Positions 54,619 to 63,472 of a DNA stretch of 64,000 nucleotides are shown piece after piece. A program made the position numbers and the translations under genes. The notes under the pieces were generated by a model, which saw nothing but the letters and a program-made list of their open reading frames with translations, had not been told where the DNA came from and made no database searches. The stretch covers positions 3,906,001-3,970,000 of the forward strand of contig OZ245731.1 in the NCBI GenBank assembly GCA_965227155.1, written 5' to 3'. Within the stretch, counting starts at the first letter, position 1, and each line of letters starts with the position of its first letter. The DNA is from UBA6059 sp965227155 (lineage in GTDB: Bacteria; Bacteroidota; Bacteroidia; Cytophagales; Cyclobacteriaceae).

Positions 54619-55214
54619 TGGCACTAGATTTTGAAAAAGGAGATGGGCTAATCCCGGCAATTATACAGGACTCTAAAACACAGAAGGTTTTGATGCTCGG
54701 CTATATGGACGAGGCGGCGCTTTCCCAAACCAAAGCTTCAGGAAAAGTGACTTTCTATAGCCGATCCAAAAAACGCTTATGGACTAAAGGCGAAACAAGC
54801 GGCAATTTTCTGAAGGTGGTTAATGTGAAAGAAGATTGTGATCTTGACACATTGTTGATTCAGGCTGAACCTGTTGGCCCTGTTTGTCATACGGGTGCTG
54901 ACACCTGCTTTGCCGAAAGAAATACTGAAGAGCCTTTTTCTTTTTTAGGACACCTGGAGTCTGTAATTCAGGAGCGAAAAGATAACCCCAATGAGCGTTC
55001 TTACACCGCATCATTGTTTGCTAAGGGTATCAATAAGATTGCCCAAAAAGTAGGTGAGGAGGCTGTAGAATTGGTTATTGAAGCTAAAGACGATAATGAG
55101 AATCTTTTTCTCAACGAGGCTGCTGACTTACTGTTTCATTACCTCATTCTACTTAATGCCAAAGGCTATTCGCTAAATGATGTGATTGATATCCTGAAAA
55201 GCCGCCACAAGTAG
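54618..55214 (+). CDS. hisIE: Bifunctional phosphoribosyl-AMP cyclohydrolase / phosphoribosyl-ATP pyrophosphatase
   Basis: A 198-aa fusion. The HisI half (about 1-105) has MLGYMDEAAL, TFYSRSKKRLWTKGETSGN, DCDLDTLLIQ and VCHTGADTCF with metal-binding Asp, Cys and His. The HisE half (about 110-198) has SYTASLFAKGINKIAQKVGEEA and ADLLFHYLILL with conserved Glu. It catalyses steps 2 and 3 of the pathway. It is last in the run, and the CtlX-like gene follows after 39 bp. Confidence 0.97.
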   Translation: MALDFEKGDGLIPAIIQDSKTQKVLMLGYMDEAALSQTKASGKVTFYSRSKKRLWTKGETSGNFLKVVNVKEDCDLDTLLIQAEPVGPVCHTGADTCFAERNTEEPFSFLGHLESVIQERKDNPNERSYTASLFAKGINKIAQKVGEEAVELVIEAKDDNENLFLNEAADLLFHYLILLNAKGYSLNDVIDILKSRHK

Positions 55215-55253
55215 TAATTAATTACAATATTTTTAATAATTTGATTTTTGAGT

Positions 55254-56189
55254 ATGAGCAACATAACCCAAAGTGCTTCTGCGGTATTGATGGTGAGACC
55301 AGCCAATTTTGGTTTCAATGAGGAAACCGCAGCCTCTAATGCCTTTCAGCATAACGACCCTTCGGTAAGCAAAGAAGAGATTCAGAAAGCCGCCATTAAA
55401 GAGTTTGATGACTTTGTAAAAAAACTACAATCAAAGCAGATAGAGGTACTGGTATTCGAAGAAAAATACCATCCTAATCGGACAGATGCGATTTTTCCCA
55501 ACAATTGGATATCTATGCATAGTGATGCAAGGGTAATTCTTTATCCGATGGAATCGGTAAACCGACGGTTGGAGAGGAATAATGAGATCCTTGATCTGCT
55601 GGAAACTAAGTTTGAAATAGATGAAGTGCTGAATCTTTCACAGCACGAAAAGCAAGATAAATTCCTGGAAGGCACGGGAAGCATTATTTTCGATTATCAA
55701 TATAGAAAAGCCTATGCCTGCAGATCGAGCAGAACAGATGAGGAGCTGTTTAAGCAGCTTACAGGGACTATTGGTTTTTCTCCGGTAACGTTTGATGCTG
55801 TAGATGCACAGGGCAAGGCCATTTATCATACCAATGTGATGATGGCCATTGGTACAGGGTATGCGGTGGTTTGCTTGGCTTCTATCCATCGACCAGCCGA
55901 GAGAGAATTGGTGCGTATTGAATTGGCTCAAACAAAGCATGAAATTATCGACATAAGCTATGATCAGCTAAACGCCTTTGCAGGCAATATGCTGGAAGTA
56001 AAGAATAAAGATGGTCAGGAATATTTGGTGATGAGTCAGACGGCTTTTGATTCACTTAGCAATGATCAGATCAAACAGATCTCGAAATATGCTGAACCAT
56101 TACCAGTAAATATCCCTACTATCGAAAAAATAGGAGGTGGGAGCGCCCGCTGTATGATGGCTGCTGTGCACCTTCCACAACAGGAATAG
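55254..56189 (+). CDS. ctlX: CtlX-type citrulline/arginine hydrolase-like protein
   Basis: ATG at 55254 is preferred over a TTG at 55248. The 311-aa protein belongs to the guanidino-group-modifying fold: MVRPANFGFNEET, FPNNWISMH, LEGTGSIIFD, YHTNVMMAIG and the C-terminal catalytic Cys in GGGSARCMMAAVHLP. CtlX is proposed to hydrolyse citrulline in Francisella and in Bacteroidota, but the substrate here is inferred. It may share the transcript of the his genes. Confidence 0.85.
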   Translation: MSNITQSASAVLMVRPANFGFNEETAASNAFQHNDPSVSKEEIQKAAIKEFDDFVKKLQSKQIEVLVFEEKYHPNRTDAIFPNNWISMHSDARVILYPMESVNRRLERNNEILDLLETKFEIDEVLNLSQHEKQDKFLEGTGSIIFDYQYRKAYACRSSRTDEELFKQLTGTIGFSPVTFDAVDAQGKAIYHTNVMMAIGTGYAVVCLASIHRPAERELVRIELAQTKHEIIDISYDQLNAFAGNMLEVKNKDGQEYLVMSQTAFDSLSNDQIKQISKYAEPLPVNIPTIEKIGGGSARCMMAAVHLPQQE

Positions 56190-56207
56190 TTTACTCACTA
56201 AAATTGA

Positions 56208-57689
56208 ATGCGCATGGAAAAATATGATTTATGTATAATTGGTGGTGGTCCTTCAGGATATGCCGCAGCCATGCGAGCTTACGATTTCAAAAAGAAGACC
56301 TTACTGATTGAAAAAAATCAGATAGGGGGCGCCGGCATTCACCATGGTGCTTTGACCAGCAAAACCTGGTGGGAGTTATCAAGAGAAGCTTTCCAGTTTA
56401 GAAACAGCAGCCGTTCTTTCAACCTTGATGATCCTCATTTTAGCTTCAGTAAGCTTAAGGCTTCAGTAAGGGAAGTGGCTGCTCAGCGCATGGAGATGCT
56501 AGAGCATCATATGCAAAACCTCAACGTGTCTGATGATTCAGACTATTTTCACTTCAAGAGAGGTACCGCAAAAGTGCTGGATAAGCATACTGTGGAAATA
56601 GAAAGGGATGGGGAGAAAATAAAAATCCATAGTGATTATATCATCTTAGCTACGGGAAGCCGACCAAGAAAACTCCCACATATTCCGATCGATGAACAGC
56701 ATATTCTTACCAGCGATGGCATAGATAAGCTCGAAGATTTTCCTAAAAGCATGGTGATTCTGGGTGCCGGGGTTATCGGTTGCGAGTTTGCCACGATATT
56801 TTCAAATTTTGGTCATACTAAGGTTCATCTTATCGATAAGGGGGATAGAATTCTTCCTTTTGAGGACGAGGATGTGGTAAGTGTTATAGAGAAAAACCTT
56901 GAAGCCAAGGGAGTCATCATACACAGAAACTCAAGACTGACCTCTATGGATATTGAAGATGGTCAGGTCGCTTATATTTTGGAATATAATGATGGGCAGA
57001 AAGAAAAGTTTCTTGTGGAGAAAGCACTGGTTTCTGTGGGCAGGATTCCCAATTATGAAGGACTTTTCGATAAGGACCTAGGTCTGGAGATTGATGACAG
57101 AGGTATCAAAGATGATCTTACACAAACCTCCATATCAAATATTTATGCCGTAGGTGATATTACTGCTGATATTGCCCTGGTCAATGTCGGTGAGTTGGAG
57201 GGACGCTATGCTGTAGAGCGTATTTTTGGAAAGCCTGAGCGGGACCTGGTCTATGAGAACATTTCCACTATCATGTTTTTGGCACCGGAAGTGGCCGGCG
57301 TGGGCATCAATGAGATCAAAGCCAGGGAAATGGGCATCAACTATAAGATGGTTAGCCTAGACTATGGTTGTATTGCAAGGGCCTGGGCCATGCGCAACAC
57401 CCAGGGGTTTATCAAGATTATAGTCACGGATGATGACGACATGAAGGTGCTTGGTATGCGTGTAGTAGGAGAGCACGCCTCTAGTGCCATTCAGGCTGTA
57501 GCGCTATTGATTTACATGCAAAAGGGGATTGAGGAAATTGCCGAGTTGATTCATCCACACCCTTCTATCATTGAAGGCATTCAGGAATGCGTACGTGTCT
57601 TGCTTAATAAGTCAATGCTTAAGCCTAAGGTAATGCGTGAAGCTATGCGGTATGTACGATACCACGCCGGTGAAGAAATGCAGGCATAA
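56208..57689 (+). CDS. Pyridine nucleotide-disulfide oxidoreductase-like flavoprotein lacking the redox disulfide
   Basis: A 493-aa FAD/NAD protein of the dihydrolipoamide dehydrogenase/transhydrogenase group. FAD is bound by IIGGGPSGYAA (GGGPSG, 12-17) and NAD by ILGAGVIGCEFA. IYAVGDIT and the C-terminal dimer domain with HPHPSIIEGIQEC are present. At the site of the usual CxxxxC the sequence is GGAGIHHGALTSKT: both Cys are absent. It is therefore not a normal lipoamide dehydrogenase. A transhydrogenase or NAD(P)H oxidase-like role is possible. It starts 18 bp after ctlX. An ATG two codons in is an alternative start. Confidence 0.88.
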   Translation: MRMEKYDLCIIGGGPSGYAAAMRAYDFKKKTLLIEKNQIGGAGIHHGALTSKTWWELSREAFQFRNSSRSFNLDDPHFSFSKLKASVREVAAQRMEMLEHHMQNLNVSDDSDYFHFKRGTAKVLDKHTVEIERDGEKIKIHSDYIILATGSRPRKLPHIPIDEQHILTSDGIDKLEDFPKSMVILGAGVIGCEFATIFSNFGHTKVHLIDKGDRILPFEDEDVVSVIEKNLEAKGVIIHRNSRLTSMDIEDGQVAYILEYNDGQKEKFLVEKALVSVGRIPNYEGLFDKDLGLEIDDRGIKDDLTQTSISNIYAVGDITADIALVNVGELEGRYAVERIFGKPERDLVYENISTIMFLAPEVAGVGINEIKAREMGINYKMVSLDYGCIARAWAMRNTQGFIKIIVTDDDDMKVLGMRVVGEHASSAIQAVALLIYMQKGIEEIAELIHPHPSIIEGIQECVRVLLNKSMLKPKVMREAMRYVRYHAGEEMQA

Positions 57690-57691
57690 AA

Positions 57692-57716
57692 AAACACCTG
57701 CCAAGAGCAGGTGTTT
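57692..57716 (-). terminator. Terminator between convergent flavoprotein and Sia operons
   Basis: AAACACCTGC (57692-57701) pairs with GCAGGTGTTT (57707-57716) around a 5-nt loop. On the minus strand the stem is followed by a run of seven T, so it best ends the minus-strand Sia operon. It may act both ways. Confidence 0.82.
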
Positions 57717-57737
57717 GAAATCTGTACTCAAGAAGCT

Positions 57738-57974
57738 TTAACTATTTACTACCTCCTGAGGTAAGTCCATCGCATAAATTTCATTCATGGACTTTTCTAT
57801 GATCTTTAATCCTTTGGCATCCAGTTCCAGGTTATCACTTGGGTTCTCGATTTCATCGAGGCTAAATCCAAGATCACGAAGCTGAGGCAATGCTTTAAGC
57901 ACTATCCTGCTCCATGCCAGTGGACTAATATTATCTATGCACCAATTTTTAAGATTTATTGCTAATACATTCAT
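57738..57974 (-). CDS. 78-aa protein at the end of the Sia-type operon
   Basis: A small cytosolic protein with no signal, no membrane helix and no recognised family. It begins MNVLAINLKNWCIDNISPLAW and has two helical acidic segments (PQLRDLGFSLDEI, DAKGLKIIEKSMNEIYAMD). It starts 11 bp after the phosphatase gene and is followed by the terminator, so it is part of the operon. It might be an anti-sigma-like target or adaptor, but that is a guess. Confidence 0.7.
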   Translation of the reverse strand: MNVLAINLKNWCIDNISPLAWSRIVLKALPQLRDLGFSLDEIENPSDNLELDAKGLKIIEKSMNEIYAMDLPQEVVNS

Positions 57975-57985
57975 TACTAATCAGG

Positions 57986-59275
57986 TTAAGGTTTAATTTG
58001 AAATCCTAATACCAGGATGTCATCAATTCTCACTTCTTCACCAACCCATTCTTCCAGCTTTTGTTCTAAAATTTCTTTTTGTTCCGCCATGGGTTTTTCA
58101 TGGTTTTCAAAAAGTAAGCTTTTGAATCTGGTCGTGCCGAATTTCTTGAAATCCGGTCCTCCGAATTGGTCTTTAAAACCATCGGAAAATAAATAGCATG
58201 TCATGGTTTCATCAATATTCATAACGTGCTTTACTGCTGCTTTGGTATCTTCTGCAAAGCCACCGATAGAGAAGCGTTCACCTTTAAGCACATCAGCTTC
58301 TCCATTTTTCACATAAATCATATCCTGCCTTGCTCCACTGAAAGATAGTGTTTTGGCTTTATGATCTATCACGACAAGGGATATATCCATGCCATGGTGA
58401 TTTTCCTCATCATGCTGATTCAGTAAATCATTGACCTCAATATTGAGTTCGTCCAGAATAGCATCAGGTTCAAAATACTTCTTATCCAGCACAATATGCT
58501 TTAGCATTGATTCACCCAACATACTCATGAGTGCTCCGGGAACCCCATGTCCTGTACAGTCTACCGATGCTAGAAAGGTGAGGTCTTTATCATCATCTTT
58601 TAGCCTTCGATACCAGTAAAAATCACCACTTACAATATTCAAAGGTTGATAGAGGGCAAAGCAATCCTCAAACGACTCCTTCATCACATCCAGCTTAGGC
58701 AGCATAGAGTTTTGTATCGTATGCGCATAATGAATGCTGTCGGTCATTCGTTTGTTGGCCTCTTCCAGCTCTCTGGTACGCTCTTCTACTTTACGCTCAA
58801 GGTTGGCATTCATCTCCTCCAGTTTTTCAACCAGCGAAGATTTTTCCTTCTTAAGCTCAAAGCTTTCGAGGGCCTTGTCGATGGTGAGCTTCATTTCACC
58901 CTTATCCCACGGCTTGGTTATGTATTTATAGATGCCGCATCGATTTACTGCCTTGATGATGGCTTCTATATCCGCAAATCCTGTGAGGATAATACGGATC
59001 ACATCAGGAAATTCAGGGAGCACCTTCTCCAGAAGCTCTGTTCCTGTCATTTCCGGCATTTTCTGGTCCGTAATGATCAGCTGCACATTGTTGTTCCTTA
59101 GAATTTCTATGGCCTCCATGCCATTGATGGCAGTAATGACATTATAATGCCTTTTAAAAGCCATCCGAAAAATCCTAAGGTTACTCTCCTCGTCATCCAC
59201 ATAGAGGATAGTGTTTTTCTTAACCCTGCTAGGACGCTCACGGCGTTCTACGGTTTCGAATTCTACGTTTTCCAT
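57986..59275 (-). CDS. Response regulator fused to PP2C-type phosphatase
   Basis: A 429-aa protein. The receiver domain (about 20-140) has YVDDEE and phosphoacceptor Asp70 in LIITDQKMPEMTG. A coiled coil (about 145-180) leads to a SpoIIE/RsbU-like PP2C domain with SGDFYWYRRL, DCTGHGVPGALMSML, YLFSDGFKDQFGG and RIDDILVLGF, all with metal-binding Asp. It plausibly dephosphorylates the SiaC-like protein encoded in the same operon, with activity set by the kinase encoded 8 bp upstream. It is the soluble counterpart of membrane phosphatase SiaA. Confidence 0.93.
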   Translation of the reverse strand: MENVEFETVERRERPSRVKKNTILYVDDEESNLRIFRMAFKRHYNVITAINGMEAIEILRNNNVQLIITDQKMPEMTGTELLEKVLPEFPDVIRIILTGFADIEAIIKAVNRCGIYKYITKPWDKGEMKLTIDKALESFELKKEKSSLVEKLEEMNANLERKVEERTRELEEANKRMTDSIHYAHTIQNSMLPKLDVMKESFEDCFALYQPLNIVSGDFYWYRRLKDDDKDLTFLASVDCTGHGVPGALMSMLGESMLKHIVLDKKYFEPDAILDELNIEVNDLLNQHDEENHHGMDISLVVIDHKAKTLSFSGARQDMIYVKNGEADVLKGERFSIGGFAEDTKAAVKHVMNIDETMTCYLFSDGFKDQFGGPDFKKFGTTRFKSLLFENHEKPMAEQKEILEQKLEEWVGEEVRIDDILVLGFQIKP

Positions 59276-59282
59276 CTATGTA

Positions 59283-62015
59283 TTAATCTTTAACCTTTAC
59301 TTTATCTTCTTTCTGTACGTCAGCTTCCTGTAAATGCTTAGGAATCTGAATGGTAAATTCTGTGCCTTTGCCTTCTTCACTGGTCACATAGATATTTCCG
59401 TTGTGCTTTTCTATGATACCATAGGAAATAGACATGCCCAATCCGGTACCAATACCAACTGGTTTGGTTGTAAAGAATGGCTCAAAAATCCTCTTCTTGA
59501 CCTGCTCCGGCATACCCGCACCATTGTCTTTGATACGAATCATCACATGCTCTTGCTGGTTTTCAGTGTAAATCTGAATTTCTCCATCCCTTTTGTCTTC
59601 AGGAATAGCCTGCACAGCGTTGTTGAGAATGTTCATGAAAACCTGGTTGAGCTGTCCGGGGAAGCAGTTGATTTCCTCTATGCTATCGTCATAGTATTTC
59701 TTGATATCGATTCGGTTTTTGGTCTTGTTTTTCAAAAGAACCAGCGTAGCATCTATAGATTCATTGACATTGGCCACTTTCATCTCTTCCTCATCGAGTC
59801 TGGAGAATACACGTAAACCTTTAACAATCTCCATGGTTCTCACAGCACCTTTTTTCACATCGGCGATTAGCTCCTGGATATCGACCAATAGTTCATCAAA
59901 AACATAATCTTCCTTCAGCTCCTTGATCTCTTCAAGGATGGCCTCCTTGTCGGCGCCTTCCTCGTCAAGTTCACAGTATTTGTCAACGATCACCAAAAGT
60001 TCATCAAATGACATTTTGATGGTGTCAATACCATTGTACACAAAGTTGATAGGGTTGTTAATCTCATGCGCAATACCTGCGGTAAGCTGACCCAAAGAAG
60101 CCATTTTCTCAGATTGCACCAATTGCGATTGGGTACCTTTCAGATAATCGAGTGTACGGGCAAGTTCTTCTTTACTTTTCTGCTCCTCCTTAAGGGATTT
60201 TTGCATTTTGCGTTCTGCAATGATCAGCCTTTCGTTTACCTCAAGCTGTTCTTCTGCAATGCTTCTCATCCTGTCCTCAGACTCTTTAAGCTTTTTGTTG
60301 AAATTATTTATCTCTTGCTCTCTTCTCTTAGCTTCTGTAATGTCTGTGTGAGAACCAGCAAAACGAATTGGTTTACCTTCCTCGTCTTTAATAGTAGCAC
60401 CTCTGGTCATGATCCATAGATAGTGACCATCTTTGTGCTTCATACGGAATTCATATTCGTATGAATCAGTTTTACCCCCAAGATATTCCTCTACCTTACT
60501 TTTAGCAGTTGGCAAGTCTTCAGGGTGAATCCTGGCTTCCCATTCTGCAAAATCATTGGCCATTTCATGATCCTCATAGCCAATCATTTTCTTATACTGA
60601 GGTGAGAAATACACTTCATTGGTTACAAGGTTCCAATCCCAAATTCCGTCGCGAGCACCTTGTATCGCAGCTTCCAGACGTTCCTCATTGATTTTCGCAT
60701 TTTCCAGTGCCAGAATCCTTTCTGTAATATCAGAGTGAGACCCGGCAAACCGGATAGGTTTCCCTTCAGCATTTTTAACAGCTGCACCCCTGGTCAAAAT
60801 CCACAAGTAGTGGCCGTCTTTGTGCTTCATTCGGAATTCATACTCGTAGTTATCGGTTTGTCCACTCAGGTATTCTTCAACCTTTTGTTTTGCAGTAGGC
60901 AAATCCTCAGGGTGGATCCTGGCTTCCCATTCTGCAAAATCATTGGCCATTTCATGATCTTCATAGCCAATCATCTTCTTGTACTGAGGAGAGAAATACA
61001 CCTCGTTGGTTACAAGGTTCCAGTCCCAGATACCATCTTTTGCACCTTTAATCGCCGCGTCAAGTCGCTCTTCATTGACTTGCGCTGCTTTTCTGGCTTC
61101 AATAAGCTCATCGTTAATAGCTTTCTGCCGGTTATAGGCTTCTTCCAGTTCTTTTTGAGCGGAAATCAGTTTTTCGTTTGCTCTTATTTGCTCCTCGGTT
61201 CTTTTCAATAGCTCCTGCTCTGATTTCTGTAGCTGCTTATTCTTTCTTTCAACAGAGCGTTGCGCGAGTATGAGACTTTCATTTACCTCTAGCTGCTTTT
61301 CAGTAGCCTTTCTGATTTCTGATTCAGACTTTTTCAGTTTTTGGAATGCTGAGTTTGCAGAAAGGAAGTTTTTGTTGGCCAGGTTGATGGCGGGTTTGAA
61401 AATGAAAAATGCCTGCCCAAGTAATAGACCTATTAAGCTGGCCAATAGAATAATCTCATAGGTACCGAAACCGGTTTTATGAGATTCAAATTGTGATTCA
61501 TATTCTGCCACAATGCGATCAATGTAGTTCATGAACTGGTTCTCAGAGTTCAGAATGGAATTGATCGAGCTTCTGATCGTAACAAGTTTGGTTCTGTTGT
61601 CATCAGACCAGTTGAGTTCTTTCAGGTTGTCGGCGGCAATTACGATGGCATTATAGTAAGGATCAATATTGGAAAACAACTCCTCCAATTCGGGGCTGTT
61701 TTGCTCTGTACTTAACCCCAAAGAGCCATCATTATTTTTTAATGCAGCGTGAATATCTGCTAATTCAGTGCTTGCATCATTAATGCTTTTTTGAAGGGAA
61801 TTAAATTTTGTCTCGGTGTTGGCAAATTCCAAAGAGAGGGCCGATTTAGAAATCTCCTGAGACAGGGTTGCTTCTTTCCTTGCCAATGATACCGATCTGA
61901 TATCATTGGATCGGATATTGATTGCATCCTGATCCAAAAGTTGTCCAAAAACCACTATGGCTCCAATAAGAACCAAAGTGATGACGTAGGCCCTAATGAG
62001 TACGTCCTTTTTCAT
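59283..62015 (-). CDS. Hybrid-free sensor histidine kinase with duplicated PAS domains
   Basis: A 910-aa membrane kinase. TM1 (about 7-24), a periplasmic helical sensor (about 25-185) and TM2 (about 187-208) precede a long coiled coil. Two PAS/PAC domains (about 314-571) share 129-residue units with 50 identical residues in a row. A further coiled coil leads to HisKA with SEKMASLGQLTAGIAHEINNP, phosphoacceptor His650, and a HATPase with N-box MNILNNAVQAIP and GIGTGLGMSISYGII. The likely partner is the downstream receiver-PP2C protein, because the genes are 7 bp apart and no other receiver is in the operon. Confidence 0.93.
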   Translation of the reverse strand: MKKDVLIRAYVITLVLIGAIVVFGQLLDQDAINIRSNDIRSVSLARKEATLSQEISKSALSLEFANTETKFNSLQKSINDASTELADIHAALKNNDGSLGLSTEQNSPELEELFSNIDPYYNAIVIAADNLKELNWSDDNRTKLVTIRSSINSILNSENQFMNYIDRIVAEYESQFESHKTGFGTYEIILLASLIGLLLGQAFFIFKPAINLANKNFLSANSAFQKLKKSESEIRKATEKQLEVNESLILAQRSVERKNKQLQKSEQELLKRTEEQIRANEKLISAQKELEEAYNRQKAINDELIEARKAAQVNEERLDAAIKGAKDGIWDWNLVTNEVYFSPQYKKMIGYEDHEMANDFAEWEARIHPEDLPTAKQKVEEYLSGQTDNYEYEFRMKHKDGHYLWILTRGAAVKNAEGKPIRFAGSHSDITERILALENAKINEERLEAAIQGARDGIWDWNLVTNEVYFSPQYKKMIGYEDHEMANDFAEWEARIHPEDLPTAKSKVEEYLGGKTDSYEYEFRMKHKDGHYLWIMTRGATIKDEEGKPIRFAGSHTDITEAKRREQEINNFNKKLKESEDRMRSIAEEQLEVNERLIIAERKMQKSLKEEQKSKEELARTLDYLKGTQSQLVQSEKMASLGQLTAGIAHEINNPINFVYNGIDTIKMSFDELLVIVDKYCELDEEGADKEAILEEIKELKEDYVFDELLVDIQELIADVKKGAVRTMEIVKGLRVFSRLDEEEMKVANVNESIDATLVLLKNKTKNRIDIKKYYDDSIEEINCFPGQLNQVFMNILNNAVQAIPEDKRDGEIQIYTENQQEHVMIRIKDNGAGMPEQVKKRIFEPFFTTKPVGIGTGLGMSISYGIIEKHNGNIYVTSEEGKGTEFTIQIPKHLQEADVQKEDKVKVKD
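60303..61076 (-). repeat. 387-bp tandem duplication encoding two PAS domains
   Basis: The units 60690-61076 (first PAS) and 60303-60689 (second PAS) are in-frame tandem copies of 129 codons. The stretch 60531-60641 matches 60918-61028 at most bases. The encoded residues from DGIWDW to DLPTAK are identical in the two copies. The divergence at synonymous positions shows that it is not an assembly artefact of identical copies. See findings. Confidence 0.9.
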
Positions 62016-62049
62016 AGCTGACTGTTTTAGTTAAAAATTAGTTGTTTAA

Positions 62050-62454
62050 TTATATTTCAATTTCTACAAATTCAAATTCCATATCCAATAGGTCTTCAAA
62101 ATCTTCTCCACTCTCAATCATATCCTCATCGTCTTCCTCATAGTACCACTTGATAAGCACATCAATACCTTCATCACTCATCGCTGAGGCTTTGCGTAAA
62201 ATCTCATAAATGCATTTGGAAGAGCTGGTATTGAAATAGTCCAACTCAATGTGGACTTCCAGTTTTTCTGGCTCGCTCTGAGCAAACTGGTTAAGATGAT
62301 CTAAAATGTCCTGATAGAGAGCTAATGGGTTTTCCGGGCTTGACCGGCCTCTTAGCTCCAATATTCCGTCTTCTACCTTCAAGCTTATCATTGGGGTAAT
62401 TCTGGTTGGCTCAAGGTAGTAATTCTCCATAGCTGCAGTTGAATTTACTTCCAT
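62050..62454 (-). CDS. siaC: SiaC-family regulatory phosphoprotein (DUF1987), second copy
   Basis: A 134-aa protein of the same length as that at 50581, with TRITPMISLKVEDGILELRGRSSPEN, LDYFNTSSSKCIYEI (phosphorylatable Thr76/Ser) and an acidic tail. It follows the SiaB-like stop by 2 bp and precedes the kinase gene by 34 bp. In this operon a kinase (SiaB-like) and a phosphatase (RR-PP2C) for it are both encoded, so it is probably the output switch. Confidence 0.92.
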   Translation of the reverse strand: MEVNSTAAMENYYLEPTRITPMISLKVEDGILELRGRSSPENPLALYQDILDHLNQFAQSEPEKLEVHIELDYFNTSSSKCIYEILRKASAMSDEGIDVLIKWYYEEDDEDMIESGEDFEDLLDMEFEFVEIEI

Positions 62455-62456
62455 AT

Positions 62457-63041
62457 TTAAGCCATTACTCTTTCTTTAGATTTTTGAACCACTCTTGAAA
62501 TTCTGACCTGAAAAGTAAAGTATGAATATTCGTCTGTTATTTTCTGGAAACTATATTCCAGTTGGTTTTTGGTTTTCTTGGCAATCTCTACAAACCCTAG
62601 TCCTGCAGTACCTTTTTCTGAATACTTACCATCACTAAGAATTTCCTTGTAGTAATCCCTAAGTTCATCATAATCCATTCCGTTGATTTTCTCGAAGCTC
62701 TTTTCTAAAGCCGGAATTCTGTAGTTAGGAATGAAATTGCCTGTCAATACCTTGAAGAAGCGCTTTCTCGCCATTACCAGTATCAAACCTGACCGGGAGT
62801 CATAGGTGCTGATCACATCCTCATCCCTCACTTCATCCATGTGGTAGTAAAGGTTTTGGATACATTCCGTAACCACACTGTAAAACGTTCTACGAACTTT
62901 ACGTTCAGGTTCAATCTCGTTAACACGACCTTCCAAGGTTTCTATCAATGAAGTAACCAGGTCGAATGACAACTCTCCTTTATGCATAAGGATGATGTTG
63001 TTGTCATAAATATTCTTGTAAGATCTTAAATTGGGTAGCAT
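62457..63041 (-). CDS. siaB: SiaB-family protein kinase (DUF6272), second copy
   Basis: A 194-aa GHKL-like kinase and the first gene of the Sia-type operon. It has VTECIQNLYYHMDEV and TAGLGFVEIAKKTKNQ at the same places as the copy at 50986. It should phosphorylate the SiaC-like protein at 62050. The C-terminus extends past the copy 1 end (RVVQKSKERVMA). Upstream is a 431-bp gap that should hold the operon promoter. Confidence 0.9.
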   Translation of the reverse strand: MLPNLRSYKNIYDNNIILMHKGELSFDLVTSLIETLEGRVNEIEPERKVRRTFYSVVTECIQNLYYHMDEVRDEDVISTYDSRSGLILVMARKRFFKVLTGNFIPNYRIPALEKSFEKINGMDYDELRDYYKEILSDGKYSEKGTAGLGFVEIAKKTKNQLEYSFQKITDEYSYFTFQVRISRVVQKSKERVMA

Positions 63042-63472
63042 GCTATATTATCAATAATTAAATGTATCTATTCATTTTTTGTCAACTTCGAAATGATAAA
63101 CCATTTAGATTCAACGCTTACTAATAATATGGTAGTCTTATCGCAGAATAAGGTTGAAAATAGCTGGTTTTTCAAAAAATATGTAAACAAGAATACCGTT
63201 TATTTAATAAAATTCAAAGCAAGTAGCATTCAATCTAAATAGTAAATAAGGTGAAGTATTTTCCTGTTACTCAATACTAAAAGGGATTCTTATCAAATTG
63301 TTTACAAAATTAATACTGAAGTAGGTATCGTATCAATGCAGTTTGATGATCAAATTCTTACAATCAACTGATTTATTTGTGATTACTCAATTAAATTCCT
63401 TGCGTAATGTTGTGCATGATTTTTCCTTTATAAGTATCAATTTTTTAAGTTAGCGCGCACAAACCATTTAGA
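63042..63472. other. Non-coding gap of 431 bp between divergent genes
   Basis: AT-rich DNA without an open frame of coding character. It must contain the promoters of the Sia-type operon (minus) and of the DUF302-like gene (plus). I found no exact TAnnTTTG element and no repeat. Confidence 0.4.
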
